A stretch of DNA of 64,000 nt from assembly GCA_903911925.1 (NCBI GenBank), contig CAIWFH010000082.1:1-64000 (forward strand), written 5' to 3'. The position numbers and the translations under genes were made by a program. This DNA comes from an uncultured Acidobacteriaceae bacterium (GTDB taxonomy: Bacteria; Acidobacteriota; Terriglobia; Terriglobales; Acidobacteriaceae). The notes under the pieces were generated by a model, which was not told the origin of the DNA, ran no database searches, and saw only the letters and a list, made by a program, of their open reading frames with translations. Positions 16,974 through 25,679 of the stretch are shown piece after piece (position 1 is the stretch's first letter; every line of letters begins with the position of its first letter).

Positions 16974-17675
16974 ATGAAATTCAATCATGCCCGTCTCGTC
17001 CCCATCTTGACCGTGACCTTTGCAGGCCTGGTCCTCGCACTTACATCCGCCTCGTATGCCCAGGAACTTCCCGATTCCCCCAGGGCAACCAGCGCCGCCC
17101 TCACCGTTCCCAACGGCCCCACAGTCGTAATGGACACGTCCATGGGGCGGATCACCTGCCAGTTCTATCAAAAGCAGGCGCCCAAGACCGTGGCCAACTT
17201 TATCGCACTGGCCGAAGGCACCCGCAACTGGATCGACCCCAACACCAAGCAGATTCAGCGCAACAAGAAGTATTTCGACGGCACCATTTTCCATCGCGTC
17301 ATTCCGGGCTTCATGATCCAGGGTGGCGACCCAACGGGCACCGGCATGGGAGACCCCGGCTACGCCTTTGAAGATGAGATTGACCGAAACCTCAATTTCG
17401 ACCGCCCCGGCAGGCTTGCGATGGCCAACTCCGGTCCCGGAACGAACGGAAGCCAGTTTTTCGTCACCGAACAGGGCTACAGTTCGCTCAACCATCACTA
17501 CAGCCTCTTTGGCCAATGCGATGAACCCAGCGTGCAGGTGGTCAAGGCCATCGCCCGCGTGGCACGCGACCGCAACGACAAACCATACACCCCGGTGGTG
17601 CTGAAGAAGGTGACCATTGTTCGTGAAGGCGAGCCGATGCCGCCCCTGCCAGGAGCCGCAGCGCAGAAACCGTAG
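16974..17675 (+). CDS. Peptidyl-prolyl cis-trans isomerase, cyclophilin type, exported
   Basis: 233 aa with an N-terminal signal peptide (about residues 1-29, ending ASYAQ), so periplasmic. The cyclophilin fold shows FHRVIPGFMIQGGDPTGTG and MANSGPGTNGSQFFVT, which contain the active-site arginine, the F-M-Q triad and the substrate-binding stretch. It would catalyse proline isomerisation in folding secreted proteins, like PpiA. A cytoplasmic paralogue follows after 91 bases. The pair may be a local duplication in which one copy gained a leader, or one unit serving two compartments. Confidence 0.93.
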   Translation: MKFNHARLVPILTVTFAGLVLALTSASYAQELPDSPRATSAALTVPNGPTVVMDTSMGRITCQFYQKQAPKTVANFIALAEGTRNWIDPNTKQIQRNKKYFDGTIFHRVIPGFMIQGGDPTGTGMGDPGYAFEDEIDRNLNFDRPGRLAMANSGPGTNGSQFFVTEQGYSSLNHHYSLFGQCDEPSVQVVKAIARVARDRNDKPYTPVVLKKVTIVREGEPMPPLPGAAAQKP

Positions 17676-17766
17676 TCGCACCTTTCTTCACGTCACATAA
17701 CATGGCTCTCCAGGCCTCGTCCGCCACCGCGGCAGGCGTGGGAAGCCTCGATTTACAGGAGCATTC

Positions 17767-18297
17767 ATGGCACTCGCAAAAGGAACCTACGCCGTCTTCA
17801 CCACCACCGAAGGCAACATCACCCTCCGCCTCTTTGAGGCCGATGCGCCCGTCACGGTCAAGAACTTCATCGAACTGGCCGAAGGGAAAAAAGAATGGGT
17901 CCACCCCGGAACCCGCGCCAAGTCAACCGACAAGCTCTTTGACGGAACCATCTTCCATCGCGTAATCCCCGACTTCATGATCCAGGGCGGCGATCCCACC
18001 GGCACCGGCATGGGCGGACCCGGCTACCGCTTTGAAGACGAGACCAAGGGCTCCCCGCACAAGTTTGACAAGGCCGGCAAGCTGGCCATGGCCAACTCCG
18101 GTCCCGGAACCAACGGTTGCCAATTCTTCCTCACCGTGGCCGCAACGCCATGGCTCACTGGAAACCACACCATCTTCGGCGAAGTGGTCGAAGGCCAGGA
18201 CATCGTCAACAAAATCTCGCTGGTCCCCCGCGGCGGCCAGGACAAGCCCAAGACGCCCGTGGTTCTGCAATCAGTGGTTATCGAGCGCGTCGGCTAG
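17767..18297 (+). CDS. Peptidyl-prolyl cis-trans isomerase, cyclophilin type, cytoplasmic
   Basis: 176 aa without a signal peptide (starts MALAKGTYAVFTTTEGN). The same active-site blocks as the upstream copy are intact: FHRVIPDFMIQGGDPTGTGMG and MANSGPGTNGCQFFLT, then a conserved tail HTIFGEVVEGQDIV. It is likely a PpiB-type cytoplasmic folding catalyst. It is followed by a strong hairpin at 18321-18345 that separates it from the convergent PIN-domain gene. Confidence 0.93.
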   Translation: MALAKGTYAVFTTTEGNITLRLFEADAPVTVKNFIELAEGKKEWVHPGTRAKSTDKLFDGTIFHRVIPDFMIQGGDPTGTGMGGPGYRFEDETKGSPHKFDKAGKLAMANSGPGTNGCQFFLTVAATPWLTGNHTIFGEVVEGQDIVNKISLVPRGGQDKPKTPVVLQSVVIERVG

Positions 18298-18320
18298 CGT
18301 AGGTCAGTGCCAGAAATTCC

Positions 18321-18345
18321 AAGCCCCAGCCATTGGCTGGGGCTT
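18321..18345. terminator. Hairpin terminator between convergent genes
   Basis: AAGCCCCAGCC (18321-18331), loop ATT, GGCTGGGGCTT (18335-18345): perfect 11-bp stem between the cyclophilin stop and the PIN-domain stop. The T-tract after it is weak, but the position suits a shared terminator. Confidence 0.7.
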
Positions 18346-18372
18346 GTGACTTTGGGTCTAGAAAATTTGCAA

Positions 18373-18798
18373 TCAAAACACATTCACATCCAGCCCGGCG
18401 ATGAACTGAATTCCAGGGATACGCAGCTTGTGCATCTTCCTGTCGTGCGTTAGAAAAAGATCCACTCCCGCAGCCCCCGCGCAAGACAGATGGATTGCGT
18501 CCGCCGGGCTAACGTTTTCCCTCGCACGCAGCTGAGCAAACAGTTCCGCGGCTTTGCGGTCGAACGGTAATACCTCAATTCCGCCGCTATCGAAGAGTTG
18601 CCTCACCTTTGCTGACAAGGTTGCGTGCTTGTGCCTCAGCGTCCCGGTTAACACCTCGCCCATGCAAAGGTAGCTCGCGCAAAGCTGGTCCCCACGCAGC
18701 AGTATCGACTGGAATATATGGTCGACGCGCGCGGCATAATCAGGATGGTTCTCCACCCAATACACAAAAAGCATCGAGTCCCAATACACCCGGCTCAC
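18373..18798 (-). CDS. PIN-domain ribonuclease, VapC-like toxin
   Basis: 141 aa PIN domain with the four acidic metal ligands in place: D7 (VYWDSM), E48 (MGEVL), D100 (SPADAIHL) and D119 (LTHD). Such proteins cut RNA, often tRNA or rRNA, when freed from an antitoxin. The GTG start at 18798 overlaps the stop of the upstream gene (GTGA), as usual for toxin-antitoxin pairs. The upstream partner, however, is 161 aa and does not look like a VapB/AbrB, Phd or RHH antitoxin. Type II toxin activity is therefore likely from the fold and arrangement, but the antitoxin assignment is inference. Confidence 0.85.
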   Translation of the reverse strand: MSRVYWDSMLFVYWVENHPDYAARVDHIFQSILLRGDQLCASYLCMGEVLTGTLRHKHATLSAKVRQLFDSGGIEVLPFDRKAAELFAQLRARENVSPADAIHLSCAGAAGVDLFLTHDRKMHKLRIPGIQFIAGLDVNVF

Positions 18799-19280
18799 TC
18801 AAGGTCCTTCTTATCCGGTCCGTAAAAGTTGGCGCGCTCTTTGGTCAGCCATGCCTCGCCTCCGCCTTCAGCGGCAAATAGGTCCTTGCCCATCCCGCGC
18901 AATTCGTAAAACAAGCGCACCCACGGCTGCTCCATTCCAACAGCATGGGTTGGCATTGATCCATGCTGCTCTCCGGGGCGGGCTTCCGAGGGACCTTCCA
19001 GATCGACCGAATACGTAACTGTGAGGGTGGTTCCCCGGCCGCTCGGAGGCCCCTGCTTCGAACTCACCTTCACACCTGCTTCTTTCTCAAGCAGTTTCGA
19101 CTCCATCACCTGACATACATTAGGCACACGGTTCCGAAGCCCCAATTCACGATGAATGTCTCCGGCACGAACGGTCACTAAAGTCTCACGCCTGAGACGT
19201 GCCGGTTCCAAATACCGCGTCCGAATGTGCTCCCGGATCGTCCTTGCGTCAGCAGTTAGCTGTAGGTTTGAAATAGACAC
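18795..19280 (-). CDS. Conserved hypothetical protein, candidate antitoxin of the PIN toxin
   Basis: About 161 aa. The N-terminal part (TADARTIREHIRTRYLEPAR, then RAGDIHRELGLRNRVPNVC) resembles a small helical DNA- or RNA-binding family that I cannot name. The C-terminal part contains WLTKERANFYGPDKKDLE, which suits a toxin-wrapping tail. The start is uncertain: GTG 19280 was chosen because recQ ends at 19312 and longer frames overlap it, but no clear ribosome site precedes it. The overlap with the PIN gene suggests coupled expression. Much longer than usual VapB proteins. Confidence 0.6.
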   Translation of the reverse strand: MSISNLQLTADARTIREHIRTRYLEPARLRRETLVTVRAGDIHRELGLRNRVPNVCQVMESKLLEKEAGVKVSSKQGPPSGRGTTLTVTYSVDLEGPSEARPGEQHGSMPTHAVGMEQPWVRLFYELRGMGKDLFAAEGGGEAWLTKERANFYGPDKKDLE

Positions 19281-19311
19281 AACATAGACATAACATAACA
19301 GACAGACACCG

Positions 19312-21456
19312 TCAACCTTCTTGGTGTATTCCCCGGCACAACCCAAGAATGGCCTCTCCAAAACGCTCAACTTTTGCGGGGCCAATTCCATCAATCATCA
19401 ACATCTCGTTGGGGTTTTTCGGACGCTCCGCGGCCAGAGCAGTCAGCGTCCGGTCGTGCAGAACCAGGTACGCAGGAACGCCCAGCCGCTTGGCTTCGGC
19501 GGCGCGCCACTCTCTAAGCCGTGCAACAATCGCTTCGCCTTCGGCTGTAAGTTTCAGCGGCGCGGCAGCCGCCCCCGCTGACCTCCCTGCGGCCGTCTTC
19601 GCCGCGGCGGCTTTCGGCTTCTTTGCCCGCGCACTGGAGGCCGTTCGCACGGCAAACTCATCAACAACCCCATCGCTGATCAGCAATGCAACCGGCATGC
19701 TTTCCCGCAGTTCCAGTCCAGCCTCCGTCAGCCGCACTTTGCGGAACCGCCTGACCTCTCCATCTTTCTCGTATTCCGCATCTTCAATGCCAATAAGCCC
19801 GGCTCGCACCATAGCATCCAGCAACCCATCAAACTCAGTGCGGTTCAACCGCCCTGAGGCATCCACCGCGCGCTGCAAGGTTCCGGCCGCCTTATAATCT
19901 ACCGGCCGCAACTCATCGGCAATCATGTGAACCATCGCCAGTTCTGCCGCCGTTGGCCGCCTGAACTGGCGCAGTACCGCCCCCGCCGGATCGCATACGT
20001 CGCAGATGCCGCAAGTCTTGCGGGCGTCCTCGACGTCTCCAAAGTGGCGAACCAGAGCCGCCATCCGGCACTCCGATGAGGTGGTAAACCGCAGCACCTT
20101 TTCAAACTGCTCGGCGCGAAACTGCGCCTGGATTGTGTAGGTCTTCTTCCACCCTGCGCCGCCTGCCGCAACATAACCACCAAAGTCCACCCGCGCCCCG
20201 CCGTGGATTTCAAGTTTCTCAAGAGCCTTGTCGAACTCCTCTTCGCCGAGTTTCGACGCGCTCCGCAATTCCTCCACCGCCTGCGGCGGCTCTCCAAGGG
20301 CCCGAAAAACCTGGGTCAGGTGATCCACGGGCGGGTAGTCCCGGTTGAGAAAGAAATCGTGGGTCCTCTGGTCCGCATAGGAGTGCATCAGGTAGGTCCG
20401 GCTCAGCGAACCATCGCGGCCCGCGCGCCCAATCTCCTGGTAGTAGCCTTCCAACGTCGCGGGCAGCCCGGCGTGAATCACCGTCCGTATATTTGCCTTG
20501 TCGATTCCCATACCGAAGGCGATGGTCGCCACCACCACCTCAAGTTCGCCCGCCTGAAATGCCGTCTGCACGCGCTCACGGGTCTCCGCATCCAGGCCCG
20601 CATGGTAGGCCGCCGCGGGAGTGATGCGCGCCAGTTCTTCAGCCAGTTTCTCCGACTGCTTGCGCGAAGTGGCATACACGATTGCTGGCCTCCGTTCGGC
20701 TGCAGCAAGCAGGCCGCAAATAGCCGCCGGACGCTCAGGCATTGAAACTTCAACAACCTCAACAGCCAGGTTCACTCGTCTGAAGCCGTGGATAAACTTG
20801 ACCGGCTCCAACATCCCCAGTTGCGCAAGAATATCGGCCTGAACCGTGGGCGTTGCGGTGGCAGTAAGCGCCAGCACCGGCGCAGGCCGCATCGCCGGCA
20901 AATACTGTCCCAGCATCCGGTAGTCGGGCCTGAAGTCGTGTCCCCACTGCGAAATGCAGTGAGCCTCGTCAATGGCAATCAGCGCCAGTTGCCGCTTGGC
21001 CAGCATCTCGGGGAATCCAGGTACGCGCAGACGCTCCGGCGCAATGAAAAGAAACTGCAGTGCACCCTGCAAATAGTCCACGCAAGCCTGCCGTGCAGCG
21101 CTACGGTCCATGCCGCTGTGCACCCGCGCCACCCGCAACCCCAGCGCGGCCAGCTTCGCAGCTTGGTCTTCCATCAGCGCAATCAGCGGGCTGATCACCA
21201 GCGCCGTTCCGCCGCGCGCAAGCGCAGGCAACTGATAACACAGCGACTTCCCTGCCCCGGTAGGCATCACCAGCAGCAAGTCGCGGCCCTCCACGGCGGC
21301 ACGGCAAACCGCCTGCTGCCCGGCTCTGAACCCCGCAAACCCGAATGCGGAGCGCAGCAGTTCAGTCAACGCGTCCGGGTTGGAGGGAGTGGTCAATTGG
21401 GATGGATAGAGACACGAAGAAGCCACGCGGAACTTGCATAGCTTCCTTTCCAACAT
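19312..21456 (-). CDS. recQ: ATP-dependent DNA helicase RecQ
   Basis: 714-residue 3'-5' DNA helicase acting in recombination and replication-fork repair. Walker A MPTGAGKS (residues 64-71), DEAH box IDEAHCISQWGHDFRP (DEAH at 163-166), SAT-like LTATATPT and motif VI QEIGRAGRDG are all present. A zinc-binding cysteine cluster (C, then CGICDVC) and winged helix follow. A Lys/Ala-rich linker (about residues 600-640) connects to a C-terminal HRDC domain ending at IDGIGPAKVERFGEAIL, so it is a full-length RecQ. The ATG at 21456 lacks a clear ribosome site and the first 20 residues are unconserved, so the true start may be slightly downstream. Confidence 0.95.
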   Translation of the reverse strand: MLERKLCKFRVASSCLYPSQLTTPSNPDALTELLRSAFGFAGFRAGQQAVCRAAVEGRDLLLVMPTGAGKSLCYQLPALARGGTALVISPLIALMEDQAAKLAALGLRVARVHSGMDRSAARQACVDYLQGALQFLFIAPERLRVPGFPEMLAKRQLALIAIDEAHCISQWGHDFRPDYRMLGQYLPAMRPAPVLALTATATPTVQADILAQLGMLEPVKFIHGFRRVNLAVEVVEVSMPERPAAICGLLAAAERRPAIVYATSRKQSEKLAEELARITPAAAYHAGLDAETRERVQTAFQAGELEVVVATIAFGMGIDKANIRTVIHAGLPATLEGYYQEIGRAGRDGSLSRTYLMHSYADQRTHDFFLNRDYPPVDHLTQVFRALGEPPQAVEELRSASKLGEEEFDKALEKLEIHGGARVDFGGYVAAGGAGWKKTYTIQAQFRAEQFEKVLRFTTSSECRMAALVRHFGDVEDARKTCGICDVCDPAGAVLRQFRRPTAAELAMVHMIADELRPVDYKAAGTLQRAVDASGRLNRTEFDGLLDAMVRAGLIGIEDAEYEKDGEVRRFRKVRLTEAGLELRESMPVALLISDGVVDEFAVRTASSARAKKPKAAAAKTAAGRSAGAAAAPLKLTAEGEAIVARLREWRAAEAKRLGVPAYLVLHDRTLTALAAERPKNPNEMLMIDGIGPAKVERFGEAILGLCRGIHQEG

Positions 21457-21515
21457 TACAGGAACTACCCCGGCTGCAGCGCGCCTTGAAATTCGACGCG
21501 AATATCCAATCGCAC

Positions 21516-21535
21516 CCGAGGCAAAGATGCCTCGG
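21516..21535. other. Perfect hairpin between recQ and smc
   Basis: CCGAGGCA (21516-21523), loop AAGA, TGCCTCGG (21528-21535). It lies 60 bases upstream of recQ on the divergent side. It could be a leader hairpin for recQ or a stray terminator. The rest of the 310-base gap shows only the promoter given separately. Confidence 0.45.
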
Positions 21536-21635
21536 ATTTCACCTATAAAACGGCAATTTCGCGCCCATGTCCCTTGATTTCCACTGCTCCCGAGTTCCGG
21601 CCTCCCTTATCCACAAAAACCCTGTTTTCCCGCGG

Positions 21636-21664
21636 TTGACCCTGCCCTCCGGGCTGCTTAGAGT
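21636..21664 (+). promoter_or_regulatory. Candidate sigma-70 promoter of smc
   Basis: -35 TTGACC (21636-21641), 17-base spacer, -10 TAGAGT (21659-21664), about 100 bases before the smc ATG. Good spacing and 5/6 plus 4/6 matches. Confidence 0.5.
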
Positions 21665-21766
21665 CTCTAAATGGAGGACTGTTTTCCCCGCTGCTCGTCG
21701 CTACGGGGAGGCCAGTTCGGCCAAAAGCAACACACTTAAACATGGCCCCAGGAATCCGGAGATAAC

Positions 21767-24700
21767 ATGCTGAAACTGAAGAAGATCCACATTCTCGGCT
21801 TTAAGAGCTTCTGCGACCGTACGGAACTTACCGTCCCGGGAACAGGGATTGCCGTGGTGGTGGGGCCGAACGGGTGCGGCAAGTCCAACATTCTGGACGG
21901 AGTTAGCTGGGTCTTGGGCGAGCAGAGTGCCAAAAGCCTCCGCGGCGGCAGCATGCAGGACGTCATTTTTGCCGGGACCCGCGACCGCAAGCCTCTGGGC
22001 ATGGCTGAAGTCACCATCACCATGGTCGACCCTGCCGCCTACGAGGGCCCCGTTCCCGTGGAGCCGGAGGTGCAGGTAGATCACGAAGGCCCCCTCGACT
22101 GGGACGAGAACGAAGTCCGCCGCCAGCGCGCCGCAGAAGCCGAAGAAATCATCGCCAGCGAGCAGCCCGGGCAGGTCTTCGAAGAAGACGCCGTTGAAGG
22201 CACCGTCCAGCAGCAGGGAGCCGCTGAAGGGCCGCAGCCCGTGGTGCTGAAGATTCGCCGCCGCAAGTTCCAGCGCACCCCCCAAAAAGGCGAAATCGTC
22301 ATCACCCGCCGCCTCTTCCGCACCGGCGAGAGCGAATACCTGCTCAACGGCAAGCTTTGCCGCCTGCGCGATATCCAGGACATCTTTATGGGCACCGGCC
22401 TCGGCCCGGAGAGCTACGCCATCATCGGCCAGGAGCGGATCGGCCAACTGCTCAGTTCCAAGCCCCACGACCGCCGGGCGATTATCGAAGAAGCGGCGGG
22501 CATCACGCGCTTCAAGACCAAGAAGCGGCTGGCCGAACTGCGCCTTGAGAGCGCCAAGCAGAACCTGGCCCGCGTTGACGATATCTTCGAGGAAGTCACG
22601 CGCCAGATGAACAGCCTCAAGCGGCAGGCCGCCAAGGCCGAGCGCTACGCTGCCGTCCGCGACGAACTGCGCGGCCGCCTCCGCATTGTACTGGCCAGCC
22701 GCATGGCGCAGATGGATGCAACCCAGACCCGGCTCGATCAGGAGATTGGCGGGCTCACAGAAAAAATCAACGGCGCTGCGGTGGAGATTGAGCAGCAGGA
22801 AGCCAGCCAGCACTCCCTCACCGAGCGCGGATACGAACTCGACCGCGAAGGCCAGGACGCGCAGACTCGTGCCAATGAAGCGGCCGTCGAACTGGAACGC
22901 GCAAAAGCCCGCGAGCGCGCCAACACCGAGCGTGTAGCCGAATTGGAAGCCCGCATGGTGGCGGCCAGCGCGGAGTTGGACGCAACCCGCACGCAGTTAG
23001 CCGGCATCGCCGAGGAGCGCAAGCAGCAAGGCTCATTCCTTGAAACTGCTGCCGGCGAGGCCAAGGCTTTTCGGCAGAATGTTGAAGCCCGCCAGCACGC
23101 CGCGCGCTCGGCTGCAGAAGAGGTTTTCAGCGCCGAGCGGCAACTTGAAGCCAGCCGTCGTCATGCCATGCACCTGCTCACGCTGGCCGGCAACGCCCGC
23201 AACCACACGGCACAGGCTGAAGAGAGCCTCTCTGCCCTGGAACGCGAGGCAGATCGGCTGCAGGCCGAGATGGGCCAGGCGAAGAACGAGCTTGAGAACC
23301 TGGGCGTCCAGAGCGGACAGGCCCGCTCGCGCTCCGAGTCCGCTGCCGAGGCGCTCAAGCGTCTTGAAGGCGAGATTGCTGCCCTGCGTGAAGGCCTGCA
23401 GGCGCGCCGAGCTGAAGAGAATGCGTTGCGTGCGCGCACCAACCAGCTGCGCGGCGAGCAAGCCTCCGTCACCGGCAAGCGAGATTCGCTGGGCGCGCTC
23501 ATTCGCAATCACGGCTATGCCACTGACACGGTACGCCGCTTGCTCAAGCCCGGCGCTTTGGCCGAAGGCATGGCGCCCGTAGGCACCCTTGCCGACTTCA
23601 TCGAGGTAACCGGCGCATACGAAGGCGTAGTCGACGAGTTCCTGCGCGAAGAGCTCAACTACGTTGTCGTTGAAAGCTGGGTCGCCGCCGAGCAGGGCGT
23701 TCGCTTGCTCAAATCCGGCGTCGACGGCCGAGCTACCTTCCTCATTCATCCCGCCGAGCAGGCTGCCCTTTTTGACGAAGGCACTGAAGTCATCAGCGGC
23801 CCCGGCCTCACTCCGTTGAAAGACTCCATCAAGGTGCTCAACGGCTTTGGCGGCTCGCTTGAGTCGATTCTTCCCAAACTCAAATACGGCTACCTGGTTG
23901 AGAATTCCGCCGATGCTCAACTGTTGGCCCCGAGCCATCCGCACGCCTATTTCCTCACCAAAGAGGGTGAGTGCTTCCACAACGCGACGGTCACCGGCGG
24001 CAAGCCGGCGAGCGAAGGCCCCTTGGCTCTGAAGCGCGAACTGCGCGACGCAGAGACCCGGCTGGCGAAGCTCGAAACCGGTCTGGCCCAGGCGGAAACC
24101 GAAGCAGCCACTCTCACCCGCACCATTGAAGAAATGGCCGCACAGTTGGAAGCGAACAGCGAGGCCCGTCGCCTGGCCGAACGCGACTCGGCCGACCTGG
24201 GAGCGGCGCTGAAGCAGATGGAGTCGGAAACCCAGCGCGTCGAGCGGCGCCTGCAGGAGTGGACCGCCCAGGCCGCCCGCAACCAGGACGCGCGCAATAC
24301 AAAACAGACAAGCATCGCCCAGAACCATGAAGAGACCATTCGCCTTGAGGCCGAGCACGCCGCGGCCGAGGCCGGGCTCGACGAGTTGCAGGCTCAATTG
24401 GCAATCCTGCGCCAGGGCCGCGAAGACCTGCAGCAGGAAGCGGCGCAGTTGACCGCAGAACTTGCCGGCCTTGAAGAGCGGCGTCGCGGGGCTGAAGCAG
24501 CCTTCCAGCGCATTGACCGCCTCCACGCCGACCTCGAGCGCCGTGTGCAATCTATCGACCAGCAGCGCACCAATGCCGAAACGGAGCGCGAGCAGCGCAT
24601 CAACGAAAGCGCAGCTTTGGCCCAGCGCGAGCAGGAACTGGCTGCCGTGCGCGCCGAGGCGCTGACGCTGGCGCAGGTCTCATCCAGCCAGGCACAGGCG

Positions 24701-25585
24701 CTCCGCCAGCAACTGGCGGCCATGGAGACCCAACTCAAGAGCGGCCGCGCGGCGCTTGACCAAATGCGCGAAAACCGCGCCACAAGATCAAGTGAAGTGG
24801 CCAAGCTGGGCGCTGACCTGGAACACCTTGAGGCAAGCTGCCTGGCCGAAGTCAACGTCGAGGCCGCTGTGCTGCGCGCCGACGAAACCATCGTCCACCT
24901 GGTCGACGAGGAGCTTGCGGCGGAAGATGAAACCTGCCGCGGACTCAAGCAGCGAATCGAGCAGATGGGCCCCGTCAACATGATGGCTCTCGATGAGTAC
25001 AAGGAGACTGCCGAGCGTCACGGCTTCCTCGAAACGCAGCGCACTGACCTGATGGAGTCGATCGAAAATACGCAGGAAACGATCAAGGAGATCGACCGCA
25101 TTTCGCGCACCAAGTTCGATGAGGCCTTTGCCAAAATCAACGAGAACTTCGGCCAGGTCTTCACCCGGCTCTTTAAGGGCGGCCAGGCCTTCCTGCGGCT
25201 CACCGACGTTGAAAACCAGGCTGAGAGCGGCCTTGAGATTGTGGCCTCGCCTCCGGGCAAGAAGTTGCAAAACGTCCTGCTGCTCTCAGGCGGCGAAAAG
25301 GCGCTCACCGCCCTCGCCCTGCTGGTTGGCATCTTCGAGTTCCAGCCCAGCCCCTTCTGCGTGCTCGACGAAGTGGATGCAGCGCTCGACGAGACCAACG
25401 TGGGCCGCCTTGCCGACCTGCTGTATTCACTGAGCAAGGACACGCAATTCCTGCTGGTCACACACTCCAAGCGCATGATGCACTCCGCCGACATGATCTA
25501 CGGTGTCACCATGCAGGAGCCGGGCGTCTCAAAGGTCATCAGCATGCGCCTCGGCGACAAGGAGCAGCAGCGCGCCACCGCGTAG
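21767..25585 (+). CDS. smc: Chromosome segregation ATPase SMC, with an insert in the head
   Basis: 1272 aa condensin subunit that loops and segregates chromosomes with ScpA/ScpB. Walker A GPNGCGKS (33-40), a long coiled coil, a hinge around residues 600-720 (DFIEVTGAYEGVVDEFL), the returning coil, signature LLSGGEKALT (about 1172) and Walker B FCVLDEVDAALDE are all intact. Unusually, about 75 extra residues, rich in Glu, Gln and Pro, sit between EVTITMVD (81-88) and EIVITRRLFRTGESEY (from 176). Ordinary bacterial SMCs have about 10-12 residues there. Translation starts at ATG 21767 after CCGGAGATAAC. It is monocistronic. The gene divergent to it is recQ. Confidence 0.97.
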   Translation: MLKLKKIHILGFKSFCDRTELTVPGTGIAVVVGPNGCGKSNILDGVSWVLGEQSAKSLRGGSMQDVIFAGTRDRKPLGMAEVTITMVDPAAYEGPVPVEPEVQVDHEGPLDWDENEVRRQRAAEAEEIIASEQPGQVFEEDAVEGTVQQQGAAEGPQPVVLKIRRRKFQRTPQKGEIVITRRLFRTGESEYLLNGKLCRLRDIQDIFMGTGLGPESYAIIGQERIGQLLSSKPHDRRAIIEEAAGITRFKTKKRLAELRLESAKQNLARVDDIFEEVTRQMNSLKRQAAKAERYAAVRDELRGRLRIVLASRMAQMDATQTRLDQEIGGLTEKINGAAVEIEQQEASQHSLTERGYELDREGQDAQTRANEAAVELERAKARERANTERVAELEARMVAASAELDATRTQLAGIAEERKQQGSFLETAAGEAKAFRQNVEARQHAARSAAEEVFSAERQLEASRRHAMHLLTLAGNARNHTAQAEESLSALEREADRLQAEMGQAKNELENLGVQSGQARSRSESAAEALKRLEGEIAALREGLQARRAEENALRARTNQLRGEQASVTGKRDSLGALIRNHGYATDTVRRLLKPGALAEGMAPVGTLADFIEVTGAYEGVVDEFLREELNYVVVESWVAAEQGVRLLKSGVDGRATFLIHPAEQAALFDEGTEVISGPGLTPLKDSIKVLNGFGGSLESILPKLKYGYLVENSADAQLLAPSHPHAYFLTKEGECFHNATVTGGKPASEGPLALKRELRDAETRLAKLETGLAQAETEAATLTRTIEEMAAQLEANSEARRLAERDSADLGAALKQMESETQRVERRLQEWTAQAARNQDARNTKQTSIAQNHEETIRLEAEHAAAEAGLDELQAQLAILRQGREDLQQEAAQLTAELAGLEERRRGAEAAFQRIDRLHADLERRVQSIDQQRTNAETEREQRINESAALAQREQELAAVRAEALTLAQVSSSQAQALRQQLAAMETQLKSGRAALDQMRENRATRSSEVAKLGADLEHLEASCLAEVNVEAAVLRADETIVHLVDEELAAEDETCRGLKQRIEQMGPVNMMALDEYKETAERHGFLETQRTDLMESIENTQETIKEIDRISRTKFDEAFAKINENFGQVFTRLFKGGQAFLRLTDVENQAESGLEIVASPPGKKLQNVLLLSGGEKALTALALLVGIFEFQPSPFCVLDEVDAALDETNVGRLADLLYSLSKDTQFLLVTHSKRMMHSADMIYGVTMQEPGVSKVISMRLGDKEQQRATA

Positions 25586-25679
25586 TTCATCCACTATGCG
25601 GTGGCGAAGTAGGCGCAGGCGCTTTGTTTCTTCAATCAACAAGCTAACTGGGACTCACAAGGCTCGTCCAACAACTCAG

